Assembly (NCBI RefSeq): GCF_009768975.1
Contig: NZ_CP035733.1
Span: 1,178,001 to 1,242,000 of the forward strand
DNA from: Sphingorhabdus lacus
Lineage (GTDB): Bacteria > Pseudomonadota > Alphaproteobacteria > Sphingomonadales > Sphingomonadaceae
Reading direction: 5' to 3'
Length of the DNA: 64,000 bases
Part shown: in pieces, positions 47,626-56,405 of the stretch
Layout: each line of letters begins with the position of its first letter
Position numbering within the stretch: the first letter of the stretch is position 1
The notes under the pieces: generated by a model
Database searches by the model: none
The model's input: the letters and a program-made list of their open reading frames with translations, nothing else
What the model was told of the DNA's origin: nothing
Position numbers and translations under genes: made by a program

Positions 47626-48444
47626 CTAAAAATCAGGTTTGTTAACTTGGCTGAAGCTTGCGAGCTCTTTGAGGAGCTTGGCCGCGAGGGTGGCGGTGAC
47701 GGCGTTGCGGTCGTTTTTCGGGTTCAGTTCGACGATGTCGGCGCCCACAATCCGGCCTTTTTGGCGGGCTAGGACGGCCAGGACTTCGCGGACGGTGAGG
47801 CCGCCGGGTTCGGGATGGGCGACGCCGGGGGCTTCGGAGGGGTCGATGCCGTCGAGGTCGATGCTGATATAGAGCGGACCGTCCAGCACCGGCACCTGGG
47901 AGGGGGCGAAGTTGGCCATGGGGATGATTTCAACGCCGAAACGGTCGGCCTGCGCGCGGCAGTGGCGGTTGAGCGTGCGGATGCCCAGTTGCACCAGCCG
48001 CCTGGCATGGCCGCCCTCCAATATGCGGGCGAAGGGCGAGGCATGGCTGCGCGGATTGCCTTCAAAATCGTCATAAAGGTCGGGATGGGCATCGAAATGC
48101 AGGATGTTCAGCGGGCCATGATGCGCCGCCACCGCCGCGACGAGCGGATAGGTCACAGCATGGTCACCGCCCAGCGCAAGGGGGATGCCGCCCCGGGCGA
48201 GAATGCCGGCCACCGCATTGGCGATCATCGCATCGTCGGCGGCGCAGTCGCTATCGGTCAGCGGCAGGTCGCCATGGTCGACAAGCTCGATATCGCTACC
48301 GATTTCCAGCCCCGATTCGGACGAAAGGTTGCCCCGGTCGCTCCACAAGGCCGCGCGGATTGCGGCGGGCCCCTGCGCCGCGCCGCGTTCGAACGAGCTG
48401 TTCTGGTCCGTGGGAAGCCCGAGAAGGTGGATAGCGGGATGCAT
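47626..48444 (-). CDS. Arginase/agmatinase-family ureohydrolase
   Basis: 272 residues with the binuclear manganese motifs: GGDHAVTYP, DAHPDLYDD, and SIDLDGIDPSEAPGVAHPEPGG, ending with a GADIVELNPKNDRNAVTATLAAKLL block. The sequence contains the arginase-like tail (NPKND), so arginase is likely, but agmatinase or formimidoylglutamase cannot be excluded. It lies between recA and the GST gene. Arginine use is its probable role. Confidence 0.92.
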   Translation of the reverse strand: MHPAIHLLGLPTDQNSSFERGAAQGPAAIRAALWSDRGNLSSESGLEIGSDIELVDHGDLPLTDSDCAADDAMIANAVAGILARGGIPLALGGDHAVTYPLVAAVAAHHGPLNILHFDAHPDLYDDFEGNPRSHASPFARILEGGHARRLVQLGIRTLNRHCRAQADRFGVEIIPMANFAPSQVPVLDGPLYISIDLDGIDPSEAPGVAHPEPGGLTVREVLAVLARQKGRIVGADIVELNPKNDRNAVTATLAAKLLKELASFSQVNKPDF

Positions 48445-48511
48445 GGCAGCAGATGGGCTTTTGCCTTCGCCCCTGTCAAGGACGGTAAAATGCTAAAGGC
48501 TCCAACGAAAT

Positions 48512-48593
48512 GACCCGCCCCGGGGTGGACCAGGGCGGGTCTAAAGCAGCGGTCTCAGGCAAGACCGCGCTTAATCCTCTTCAGGGGGAGAGG
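48512..48593 (-). terminator. Cluster of three hairpins downstream of recA
   Basis: Three stems follow the recA stop in order: CCTCT/AGAGG (48576-48580 with 48589-48593), GCGGTCT/AGACCGC (48549-48555 with 48562-48568) and GACCCGCCC/GGGCGGGTC (48512-48520 with 48533-48541). The last is followed on the minus strand by ATTTCGTT, a weak U-tract, and could act as the recA terminator. Confidence 0.45.
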
Positions 48594-48597
48594 AAAC

Positions 48598-49683
48598 TTA
48601 TTCGACGATATCGTCTTCCGCGTCGGAACCGGTCATCATCACCTCGGCCACTTCCTCGGTCTTGCCGCGGATCGCAGCTTCGAGTTTTGCGGCCACTTCG
48701 GGATTTTCGGTCAGATAGGTTTTGGAGTTTTCACGCCCCTGCCCGATGCGGATCGAATCGTAGCTGAACCAGCTACCCGACTTTTCGACGATACCGGCCT
48801 TCACACCCAGATCGAGCAACTCGCCGGTCTTGGAAATGCCCTGCCCGTACATGATGTCGAATTCGACCTGCTTGAAGGGCGGCGCCACCTTGTTCTTCAC
48901 AACCTTCACGCGGGTGGTGTTGCCGACAATATCCTCACCCTGCTTGATCTGGCCGGTGCGGCGGATGTCGAGACGGACCGATGCGTAGAATTTGAGCGCG
49001 TTACCGCCGGTCGTGGTTTCAGGCGAACCGTACATCACGCCGATCTTCATACGGATCTGGTTGATGAAGATGACCATGCAGTTCGACCGGCTGATCGAAC
49101 CTGTAATCTTGCGGAGCGCCTGGCTCATCAAACGGGCCTGCAGACCGACATGGCTGTCGCCCATTTCGCCCTCGATTTCAGCGCGCGGCACCAGTGCGGC
49201 AACCGAGTCGATGACCAAAATATCGACGGCGTTGGACCGGACGAGCGTATCGGCGATTTCCAGCGCCTGTTCGCCCGTGTCCGGCTGCGACACGATCAGA
49301 TTGTCGATATCGACGCCCAGTTTCTTGGCATAAGCGGGGTCGAGCGCATGTTCCGCGTCGATAAAGGCCGCCGTGCCCCCTGCCTTTTGCGCTTCCGCAA
49401 TGGCGTGCAGGGTCAGGGTCGTCTTGCCCGAGCTTTCCGGACCGTAAATTTCAATCACACGCCCCTTTGGCAAACCGCCAATTCCAAGCGCGATGTCGAG
49501 GCCCAAGGATCCGGTCGAAACCGCATCAATGGCAATCGCCTCCCGGCTGCCCAGCTTCATGGCGGAACCCTTGCCAAAGGCACGGTCAATCTGCGCCAAT
49601 GCGGCTTCGAGTGCTTTATCACGTTCTGCGCTGTTCATATTCTTTGCCTGAACTCCATCGATAACTTTAAGACTTGCTGCCAT
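48598..49683 (-). CDS. recA: Recombinase A
   Basis: 361 residues from the ATG at 49683, 7 bases after AAGGAG; a GTG-type start at 49704 is not needed. The Walker A is [11 protein letters not shown]; other RecA hallmarks are [50 protein letters not shown] and the L2 loop [14 protein letters not shown]. It pairs homologous DNA and triggers LexA self-cleavage. Two LexA boxes are located upstream, so it is SOS-controlled. The flanking order is cckA-recA-arginase. Confidence 0.98.
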   Translation of the reverse strand: MAASLKVIDGVQAKNMNSAERDKALEAALAQIDRAFGKGSAMKLGSREAIAIDAVSTGSLGLDIALGIGGLPKGRVIEIYGPESSGKTTLTLHAIAEAQKAGGTAAFIDAEHALDPAYAKKLGVDIDNLIVSQPDTGEQALEIADTLVRSNAVDILVIDSVAALVPRAEIEGEMGDSHVGLQARLMSQALRKITGSISRSNCMVIFINQIRMKIGVMYGSPETTTGGNALKFYASVRLDIRRTGQIKQGEDIVGNTTRVKVVKNKVAPPFKQVEFDIMYGQGISKTGELLDLGVKAGIVEKSGSWFSYDSIRIGQGRENSKTYLTENPEVAAKLEAAIRGKTEEVAEVMMTGSDAEDDIVE

Positions 49684-49715
49684 TTTTCCACTCCTTAGCG
49701 TCATGCCTGCATCCG

Positions 49716-49730
49716 GAACATTACCGGAAC
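49716..49730 (-). promoter_or_regulatory. LexA (SOS) box 1 of recA
   Basis: GAAC-N7-GAAC on the plus strand, i.e. GTTC-CGGTAAT-GTTC reading towards recA. This is the alphaproteobacterial LexA consensus GTTC-N7-GTTC. It lies 33-47 bases before the recA ATG, probably within or after the promoter. Confidence 0.75.
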
Positions 49731-49760
49731 GAAGGATGATGTACGTTATTTGTTCTCAAA

Positions 49761-49775
49761 GAACAAGAGCGGAAC
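49761..49775 (-). promoter_or_regulatory. LexA (SOS) box 2 of recA
   Basis: GAAC-AAGAGCG-GAAC on the plus strand, i.e. GTTC-CGCTCTT-GTTC towards recA. It is spaced 45 bases from box 1, about four helical turns. The 49752-49764 stretch GTTC-TCAAA-GAAC overlaps as a palindrome. A -35-like TTGTTC (49766-49761) lies inside it. Confidence 0.82.
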
Positions 49776-49864
49776 ATAATTTTTATTAATGTTGTTTTTT
49801 AGATATTTAAACTGTTTTTTTTGCGAAACCTCTGTTGTTGGGGACAGCCCTAACACCCCAACGC

Positions 49865-52270
49865 CTACTCCATCGCCATGGCATCATGCACCGCTTCGGC
49901 AATTTGCTGTACCGAAAAGGGCTTGGGCAGGAACGATACATTGTCGAGGCTGATGGTCTCGCGCAATTGTTCCTCGGCATAGCCTGACATGAAGAGCAAC
50001 CTTATGTCGCCAAATTGCCCGCGCAGGTTCCGCGCCATGGTCGGCCCGTCCATATTGGGCATGACCACGTCGGATACGACCAGATCATAGCGCTTGCCCT
50101 CGGCAAAGAGCGCCAGCGCCTCTTCACCATCGCTCGCGGTTTCGACGACATAGCCCTGCCGCACCAGTGCGCGTTCGGCGACGGCGCGGACCATGTCTTC
50201 GTCCTCGACGATCAGGATCCGCCCGCTGCCCCACAAATCCTTGGGCCGGTAAAATTCGCGTTTGCCGGTATCTGCCGAAGGCACTTCGCCGACATGCACC
50301 GGCAGATAGATGTCAAAGCGCGTGCCCTGCCCCACTTCCGATTCGGCAAAGATGAACCCGCCCGACTGTTTGACGATGCCATAGACCGTCGACAGGCCCA
50401 GCCCCGTTCCCTTGCCCACTTCCTTGGTGGTGAAGAACGGTTCGAAAATCTTGGCCAGATTTTCCTTGGCTATCCCGGAGCCGCTATCTTCCACCGACAA
50501 CAGCGCATAATCGCCGATGGGCAAAATCTCGCTACCCATTGCCCGCACATCGTCCTGCGATACGGCCTTGGTGCTGATATGCACGACACCGCCCTTTTCC
50601 ATCGCGTCGCGGGCGTTGAGGCCAAGATTGACAATGACCTGTTCCAATTGGCCCGGGTCGGCACGCACGGGGCCCAGCGCGCGGCCATGATGCACCTCCA
50701 GCCGCACTGTTTCGCCCAGCAGGCGTTTCAACAGGCTGGACACATCGGCCACCACATCGGGCAATTGCAAAATCTGCGGACGCAAGGTCTGTTGCCGCGA
50801 AAAGGCGAGCAATTGCCGCGTCAGGCTGGCCGCACGGTTGGAGTTGTTCTTGATCTGCTGGATATCGTCATAATCGCCGTCGCCCGGCTGGTGCCGCATC
50901 AACATCAGGTCGCAATAGCCTATGATAGCGGTCAGGATATTGTTGAAATCATGCGCCACGCCGCCCGCCAACTGACCGATGGATTCCATCTTGGTCTGCT
51001 GCGCCACCTGACGTTTCAGCTTCGTTTCCTCGCTATTGTCCTTGAGGCCCAGCAAGACAGCCGCCTCACCCAGCCCGCGAATACCCGCGATGGACAGCGC
51101 GATGACCTCGTCCGGCCGCTCTTTCAACCGTACCGCAATATCGCCCGAGGTCATCGCCCCGCTGCCGAATCGGCGGATGCTGTCGAGTACGGCGGCCTTG
51201 TCTTCGTTAATCACCAGATCTGCGGGATAGGACGGCAGCGCCTCGACACTGATGTCCAGAACCCGCGCAAAGGCGTCATTGGCAAACAGGAAACGTCCGT
51301 CCCGGTCGACCAGCGCCAACCCCAGTGGAAGCGTTGAAAGCAATTGTTCGACATGGGCAAGCGCCATGCCCCGTTCGACCTTGGGCCCTTCTTCATCCAC
51401 GGCCAAAAGCAAGGCCGCACCGTCGGATTTGTCCTCGGTCAGGGGAACATTGAGCAAGCGGATCGGCAGGCCGCGACGTCCTTCGCGTTCGAAGAAGATA
51501 CTGCCCTTCTCGTCCATCCGCATATAATTTGCGAAAGGCCGGCCGGTAATGGGTTCCTGATCGCTGCCGACGGCGCGCAGGGCAAATGCCGCATTGGCCG
51601 CACGAATACGGCCATCATTGGCAAGCGAGACCGCCATGATACCGCTTTGCGCCATAGCCCGGCCGATCCGGCCAGAGATGAGCTCGATTGCACGGCTTTC
51701 AATGTCCAGCCGCTCAATGGGGGCCAGCCGCCACAGCAGATATTCGTCCGCAGTCCCGGCACGCGCGACTTTGACGCTGAATTGCCGGTCATCCTTGGTA
51801 ATCGAATCAATCTGCGCGTTGCCATCGCGCCATGCGGCGCGTCCTGCGGCCACCAGCAAATCGCGACTCGCATCATCAACGATGAGGTCGGGCGGTGCTT
51901 TCAGGCCGGCAAAGGCTTTCGTGAAATGGTCGTTGGCGCACACCAGACGGCCTGCGCGGTCGCTGACGGCAATTGCCGCATTGCTCAATTGCGCGGTGGC
52001 GTGGGTAATTGACCAGTCGGGCGGCGAAAGTTCGACATCATCCGCCTTGGGGCGTGTCCGCCGGACATAGTCGACCAGCCCCCAGGCTGCGACCATTGTA
52101 GCGGCGCAGGTTCCCAGAAGCAGGACATTTTTGGACACGAACCACAAAATGGCCAGCGACAGCAGGGTTGCCGCCACCAGCCATAATGCCTGTTGCCATT
52201 GCTGGCGGGCGTCTTCGTCCCCCGTGCCCCCCAAAAGCTCAAATTGTGCAGGCGGGATCGGGGTTGTCAA
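49865..52270 (-). CDS. cckA: Hybrid histidine kinase CckA
   Basis: 801 residues. Two transmembrane helices at about residues 28-69, then PAS-like domains (about 90-400), the HisKA phosphoacceptor His440 in [17 protein letters not shown], the ATPase motifs [19 protein letters not shown] and [14 protein letters not shown], and a C-terminal receiver domain with [11 protein letters not shown]. The combination of short membrane anchor, AHDFNN H-box and receiver is that of CckA, which phosphorylates ChpT and then CtrA/CpdR. Controls the cell cycle and, in sphingomonads, motility and gene transfer. It precedes recA. Confidence 0.92.
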   Translation of the reverse strand: MTTPIPPAQFELLGGTGDEDARQQWQQALWLVAATLLSLAILWFVSKNVLLLGTCAATMVAAWGLVDYVRRTRPKADDVELSPPDWSITHATAQLSNAAIAVSDRAGRLVCANDHFTKAFAGLKAPPDLIVDDASRDLLVAAGRAAWRDGNAQIDSITKDDRQFSVKVARAGTADEYLLWRLAPIERLDIESRAIELISGRIGRAMAQSGIMAVSLANDGRIRAANAAFALRAVGSDQEPITGRPFANYMRMDEKGSIFFEREGRRGLPIRLLNVPLTEDKSDGAALLLAVDEEGPKVERGMALAHVEQLLSTLPLGLALVDRDGRFLFANDAFARVLDISVEALPSYPADLVINEDKAAVLDSIRRFGSGAMTSGDIAVRLKERPDEVIALSIAGIRGLGEAAVLLGLKDNSEETKLKRQVAQQTKMESIGQLAGGVAHDFNNILTAIIGYCDLMLMRHQPGDGDYDDIQQIKNNSNRAASLTRQLLAFSRQQTLRPQILQLPDVVADVSSLLKRLLGETVRLEVHHGRALGPVRADPGQLEQVIVNLGLNARDAMEKGGVVHISTKAVSQDDVRAMGSEILPIGDYALLSVEDSGSGIAKENLAKIFEPFFTTKEVGKGTGLGLSTVYGIVKQSGGFIFAESEVGQGTRFDIYLPVHVGEVPSADTGKREFYRPKDLWGSGRILIVEDEDMVRAVAERALVRQGYVVETASDGEEALALFAEGKRYDLVVSDVVMPNMDGPTMARNLRGQFGDIRLLFMSGYAEEQLRETISLDNVSFLPKPFSVQQIAEAVHDAMAME

Positions 52271-52279
52271 AGCGGCTCC

Positions 52280-54334
52280 TTACCAGATACGGACGCGTTC
52301 CTCGGGCTTGAGGTATAATTTTCCATCCGCTTTCGGCTGGAACGCATCGTACCATTTGTCAAGATTGCGTACCACCCAAGCGCGCTGTGCCGAAGGACTA
52401 TGCGGGTCGGTAATCAGGCGCTGGCGCAAATTCGCCTCGCGATAATTACGCCGCCACACCTGTGCCCAACCCAGGAAAAAGCGCTGGTCGCCGGTCATAC
52501 CGTCGATAACCGGCGGTTCCTTGCCATTCAGCGACGTCCGGTAGGCGTCATAGGCGATGGTCAGACCGGCAAGGTCACCAATATTTTCGCCCAGCGTAAA
52601 TTCGCCCTTCACCGAAGCGTCAGGGAAAATCTTGTAGGCGTCATATTGGGCGATCAATTTCTTGCCGGCGGCTTCAAACGCCTTGACGTCACTTTCGGTC
52701 CACCAGTCGGAAAGCTTGCCATTTTCGTCATATTTCGCGCCTTGGTCGTCGAAATGATGGCTGATTTCATGGCCGATGACTGCGCCGATGCCACCATAGT
52801 TGATGGCCGGGTCCGCCTTGGGATCAAAGAAGGGCGGCTGCAGAATCGCGGCAGGGAAGACGATCTCGTTCATGCCGAAATTGGCATAGGCGTTCACGGT
52901 CTGCGGCAACATGCCCCATTCCCAGCGGCGGATCGGACCGCCCAGTTTGGAGATATTGTCATCAAAGCCCCATTGGTTGGCGCGCAGATCGTTGCCGTAC
53001 AGGTCGCCCCGAACGATTTTCAGCTTCGAATAATCCTTCCACCGGTCGGGATAGCCGATCTTGGTGGTGAAATTGGCAAGCTTGGCCTGCGCCTTCACCT
53101 TGGTTTGCGGCTGCATCCAAGAAAGATTGTCGATCCGGCGGCCGAGTGCGGCGAGCACATTCTTGACCAGAACATTCATCGCCGCCTTGGTTTCCGGCGG
53201 GAAATATTTGGCGGCATAGGCTTTGCCGACTTCGTCACCGACGGTTCCTTCGGTCAAGGAAACGCCGCGTTTCCAACGGGGTTCGCGCTGCGGCGTGCCC
53301 TGAAGGGTGGTGCCGTAAAAGGCGAAGGTCGTGTCGGACACCGAATCGGGAAGCACATTAGAGAAGGTGGCGAGGCTGTTGACCACCATCTGGTCCTTCA
53401 GCACCGCGAGGTCGGTATCGGCAAAAATCTTGGCGATGCCGGTAATGGCGCTGGGTTGCCCCACTACCACTTCGGTGATTTTCGGGCTGACACCGGTCAG
53501 GACCGACGACAGCTTCAACCCGGGCGTCAGTGCATCCAGCTCAGCCAAGGTCATCTTGTTATAGGTTTTGGTGGCGTCTGAAGAATCTTCGCGAGTCCAT
53601 TGAACTTCGGCGATTTTCTTTTCCATTGCGAAGATGGCATCGGCGCGTGCAACGGCATTTTTCTCACCGGCAAGGGTCAGCATCTTGGCCAGATATTCCT
53701 TATAGGCCTTGCGGATCGCTTCAAATTTGTCGTTTTCGACCAGATACATGTCGCGGTCGGGCAAGCCGGTGCCGCCCTGATAAATCTGGAAGATGTAGAC
53801 ATCGGGGTTTTTGTCATCCTGACCCACAAAGCCACCGAACAACGCGCCTACACCATTACGTGCGGCGGTCGGCAGCATCTTTTCAAAAGCAGCCTTGTTC
53901 TTGATTCCGCGCACCTGCTTCAGCCAGGGCTGGATGGGCTTCAGGCCCTTCTTTTCGACGGTCGCGGTGTCGAGGTAGCTCGCATAGACATCGCCAGCCT
54001 TGCTGCCCTTAACGTCCTTTTCGGCCTCCAGAACCAGTTTCACCCGATCCTTGGACAGATCGTCGAGTGCGGTGAACATGCCATAGTTGGACTTGTCGGC
54101 CGGAATCTGGGTTTTCTCGGCCCATTTGCCATTGGCGTAGAGATAGAAATCATCGGCGGGCGATACGCTGGTATCCATGCCTTCACTATCAAAGCCATAG
54201 GTGCCGAGTTGCGGGCCGCTTTTGGCTGCTGTTTCTGCTTCCTGCGGTGGTGCTACATTTTCCGCCATTGCAGGCGTGCTCAGCGCGAGCATCGATACGG
54301 ACAGGCCCAAAGCCCAGCTTTTGGTAATCTTCAT
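52280..54334 (-). CDS. Exported M13-family zinc metallopeptidase (neprilysin-like)
   Basis: 684 residues with a signal peptide (MKITKSWALGLSVSMLALSTPAMA). The zinc motif HEISHHFDDQGAKYD and the third ligand in ENIGDLAGLTIAYDAY are intact, as is NAYANFGMNEIVFPAAILQPPF upstream. It starts with the long helical substrate-gate domain (about 40-440). It degrades small peptides in the periplasm. It is located ten bases upstream of the cckA start, on the same strand, but is unlikely to be functionally linked. Confidence 0.94.
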   Translation of the reverse strand: MKITKSWALGLSVSMLALSTPAMAENVAPPQEAETAAKSGPQLGTYGFDSEGMDTSVSPADDFYLYANGKWAEKTQIPADKSNYGMFTALDDLSKDRVKLVLEAEKDVKGSKAGDVYASYLDTATVEKKGLKPIQPWLKQVRGIKNKAAFEKMLPTAARNGVGALFGGFVGQDDKNPDVYIFQIYQGGTGLPDRDMYLVENDKFEAIRKAYKEYLAKMLTLAGEKNAVARADAIFAMEKKIAEVQWTREDSSDATKTYNKMTLAELDALTPGLKLSSVLTGVSPKITEVVVGQPSAITGIAKIFADTDLAVLKDQMVVNSLATFSNVLPDSVSDTTFAFYGTTLQGTPQREPRWKRGVSLTEGTVGDEVGKAYAAKYFPPETKAAMNVLVKNVLAALGRRIDNLSWMQPQTKVKAQAKLANFTTKIGYPDRWKDYSKLKIVRGDLYGNDLRANQWGFDDNISKLGGPIRRWEWGMLPQTVNAYANFGMNEIVFPAAILQPPFFDPKADPAINYGGIGAVIGHEISHHFDDQGAKYDENGKLSDWWTESDVKAFEAAGKKLIAQYDAYKIFPDASVKGEFTLGENIGDLAGLTIAYDAYRTSLNGKEPPVIDGMTGDQRFFLGWAQVWRRNYREANLRQRLITDPHSPSAQRAWVVRNLDKWYDAFQPKADGKLYLKPEERVRIW

Positions 54335-54396
54335 GGTGTACTCCCCTTAACTACAGGGGAGTATTGGCTATCTGAGCGGCAATGCCAAGCTACAGA

Positions 54397-54963
54397 TTAT
54401 CCACCAGCCGCAAGTGCTTTCGACCGGCGTCGCCATTTGGAACTGATCCACCAGCGCCAGAACCATGCAGCCAGCACATAGCCCAGTGCTGCGGCCACCA
54501 CCGAGATGATGGCGAGTCCCGCGACGCCCTGTACCAGCGCCATGGGTGCCTCGGTCCACACGAAGTCCATCCACGCCGACAAGGGCGCGCTGGTTTCGAT
54601 CAATTCGTAAAAACGCCCCGACCCGCCGCTCAGCCGCAGTACCGATTCGCCGACATAGACCGATGCGAACAGGATGAAGGGAGTCGTGGCGGGCATGCTT
54701 AGGAAAGTCATGGCCGCGCCGATGGGAATATTGGCGCGCACGGGCAAAGCCAGCAAGGCAACGCCTGCGATCTGGACGCCGGGAATCAGCAGGAAAATAC
54801 CGACAAGCAGGCCCAGCGCAACGCCGCGCGGCACCGAACGGCGCGTGAAACGCCACAGCGCGGGATGGAAGACACGCTGCGCAAAGGGGCGCAGGAAACG
54901 GCTGCGCTCGAAGCTGTCACGCGTCGGGGCTTGCCGCTGTATCCAGGCGCCAAATTTGCTCAT
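54397..54963 (-). CDS. DUF2062 membrane protein
   Basis: 188 residues from the ATG at 54963, which overlaps the smpB stop (ATGA). The motif [45 protein letters not shown] and the PATTPFILF block are typical of DUF2062, and there are two to three transmembrane helices plus a C-terminal Arg/Lys-rich tail ([17 protein letters not shown]). The family is uncharacterised but common in alphas. A longer frame to 55002 is possible but unnecessary. Confidence 0.87.
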   Translation of the reverse strand: MSKFGAWIQRQAPTRDSFERSRFLRPFAQRVFHPALWRFTRRSVPRGVALGLLVGIFLLIPGVQIAGVALLALPVRANIPIGAAMTFLSMPATTPFILFASVYVGESVLRLSGGSGRFYELIETSAPLSAWMDFVWTEAPMALVQGVAGLAIISVVAAALGYVLAAWFWRWWISSKWRRRSKALAAGG

Positions 54964-55442
54964 CCGCGATCCCGCATGATACGTCCCTGCTCGCGCTTCC
55001 AATCGCGTTCCTTCTCGGTCGCGCGCTTGTCGGGGGCCTTCTTACCCTTGGCGAGCGCAAGTTCTACCTTTGCCCGCCCCTTGCCGTTGAAATAGATCGA
55101 CAGCGGGACAAGCGTCATACCCTGGCGCATCACGGCGCCGTGCAGCTTGTTTATCTCGCGAAGATTAAGGAGCAATTTACGGGGCCGCTTGGGTTCATGG
55201 TTGTAGCGGTTGCCGTGGCTGAACTCCGGGATATTTGCGTTGATCAGCCAAATCTGGTCGTCCTTGACCTCGGCATAGCTCTCCGCAATCGATCCTTCGC
55301 CAAAGCGCAGCGATTTGACTTCTGTCCCGGTCAGCACGATCCCGGCCTCATATTTATCGTCGATATGGTAATCATACCGCGCGCGCCGGTTTTCGGCGAC
55401 GGTTTTGACCTTGTTGAACTCTTCGGTTTTGGGACGCGACAT
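54960..55442 (-). CDS. smpB: SsrA-binding protein SmpB
   Basis: 160 residues. The beta-barrel part includes [29 protein letters not shown], the SYAEV block and the [14 protein letters not shown] segment. The basic C-terminal tail ([23 protein letters not shown]) enters the ribosome during trans-translation. It rescues stalled ribosomes with tmRNA; no ssrA gene is seen here. It overlaps dapA by one base at its start (TGATG). Confidence 0.96.
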   Translation of the reverse strand: MSRPKTEEFNKVKTVAENRRARYDYHIDDKYEAGIVLTGTEVKSLRFGEGSIAESYAEVKDDQIWLINANIPEFSHGNRYNHEPKRPRKLLLNLREINKLHGAVMRQGMTLVPLSIYFNGKGRAKVELALAKGKKAPDKRATEKERDWKREQGRIMRDRG

Positions 55443-56317
55443 CAGATGAGACCTGCATTCTCCAAAGCGGCGTCGACCTGACGGCGGCTGGCCTCGCTCG
55501 GCGGGGTCATCGGCAGGCGGAGTTCGGTGGGGAAGCCTTCGATAACGCGCGACAGGGCGTATTTGATCGGCCCGGGCGATGCATCGGAAAATAGCGCAAG
55601 ATGAAGCGGATAGAGCTTGTCATTCAGATTACGTGCCAACTCATAGTCGCCCGTTGCGCAGGCCGCCTGAAACTCCGCGCACAGCTTGGGCGCGACATTG
55701 GCGGTCACCGAGATGCAGCCCACCCCGCCTGCAGCGTTAAAGGCCAATGACTGTTCATCCACGCCGGACAATAAGCAGAAGTCCGGGCCACAGGCCAACC
55801 GATGATCGGTAACCCGTGGCATATCCCCGCTCGCATCCTTTATCCCGATAACCGTCGGCAGCTTCGCCAGCCGCGCCACAGTCTCCGGCTTGATATCCGT
55901 CACCGTCCGCGCCGGGACGTTATACAGCACGATCGGCAGGTCATTCTTCTTCGTCATCGCCTCAAAATGGGCATAGATGCCCTCCTGATTGGGCCGGTTA
56001 TAATAAGGCGCAACCACAAGCCCAGCCGCCGCACCGCTTTTCTTGGAGAAATTGAGGTGCAGGATCGCGTTATTGGTGTCGTTCGAGCCGCAGCCCGCAA
56101 TGACCGGCACGCGCCCGGCGGCCTGTTCGATGCACACCTCGATCACGCGATGATGCTCCGCATTGGACAGAGTCGATGATTCCCCCGTCGTCCCGGCAGG
56201 CACCAAAGCGCTCGATCCATTGTCGATTTGCCAGTCGATCAGCGCGCGAAAATGCTTCTCGCTAAACGCCCCGTCGCAAAAAGGAGTCACTAGGGCCGGT
56301 ATTGATCCGGAAAACAT
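55442..56317 (-). CDS. dapA: 4-hydroxy-tetrahydrodipicolinate synthase
   Basis: 291 residues. It condenses pyruvate with aspartate semialdehyde for lysine/meso-DAP synthesis. Motifs: [11 protein letters not shown], the [13 protein letters not shown] block, YNVPARTV with the catalytic Tyr, and the Schiff-base Lys in IGIKDASGD. It is upstream of smpB and divergent from the transglycosylase gene. A CCATAG-N7-CTATGG dyad (56340-56358) lies in the 88-base gap between these, near a TAAAAT-like -10 for dapA. Confidence 0.95.
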   Translation of the reverse strand: MFSGSIPALVTPFCDGAFSEKHFRALIDWQIDNGSSALVPAGTTGESSTLSNAEHHRVIEVCIEQAAGRVPVIAGCGSNDTNNAILHLNFSKKSGAAAGLVVAPYYNRPNQEGIYAHFEAMTKKNDLPIVLYNVPARTVTDIKPETVARLAKLPTVIGIKDASGDMPRVTDHRLACGPDFCLLSGVDEQSLAFNAAGGVGCISVTANVAPKLCAEFQAACATGDYELARNLNDKLYPLHLALFSDASPGPIKYALSRVIEGFPTELRLPMTPPSEASRRQVDAALENAGLI

Positions 56318-56405
56318 GGCATATATCTTTCATTTTAGACCATAGATGGCGGCTATGGGGAATATAGTCGTTCGTTCAGCACCTGATAAGGATGGGGCAC
56401 ATAAT

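Noticed and set aside
49738-49766. recA promoter TTGTTC-N17-TACATC
   Set aside because: The -10 matches only three of six positions; the LexA boxes are convincing, but the exact promoter is not.
49837-49862. GTTGGGG/CCCCAAC hairpin after cckA
   Set aside because: 7-bp stem with a 12-base loop and no U-tract on either strand; not enough for a terminator call.
50015-51337. 440-residue plus-strand frame opposite cckA
   Set aside because: Antisense to the PAS/kinase core of CckA; composition is His/Arg/Gln-rich without domain motifs, typical of a shadow frame.
52400-53581. 393-residue plus-strand frame opposite the M13 peptidase gene
   Set aside because: Mirror of a clearly conserved gene with zinc motif; no independent start signal.
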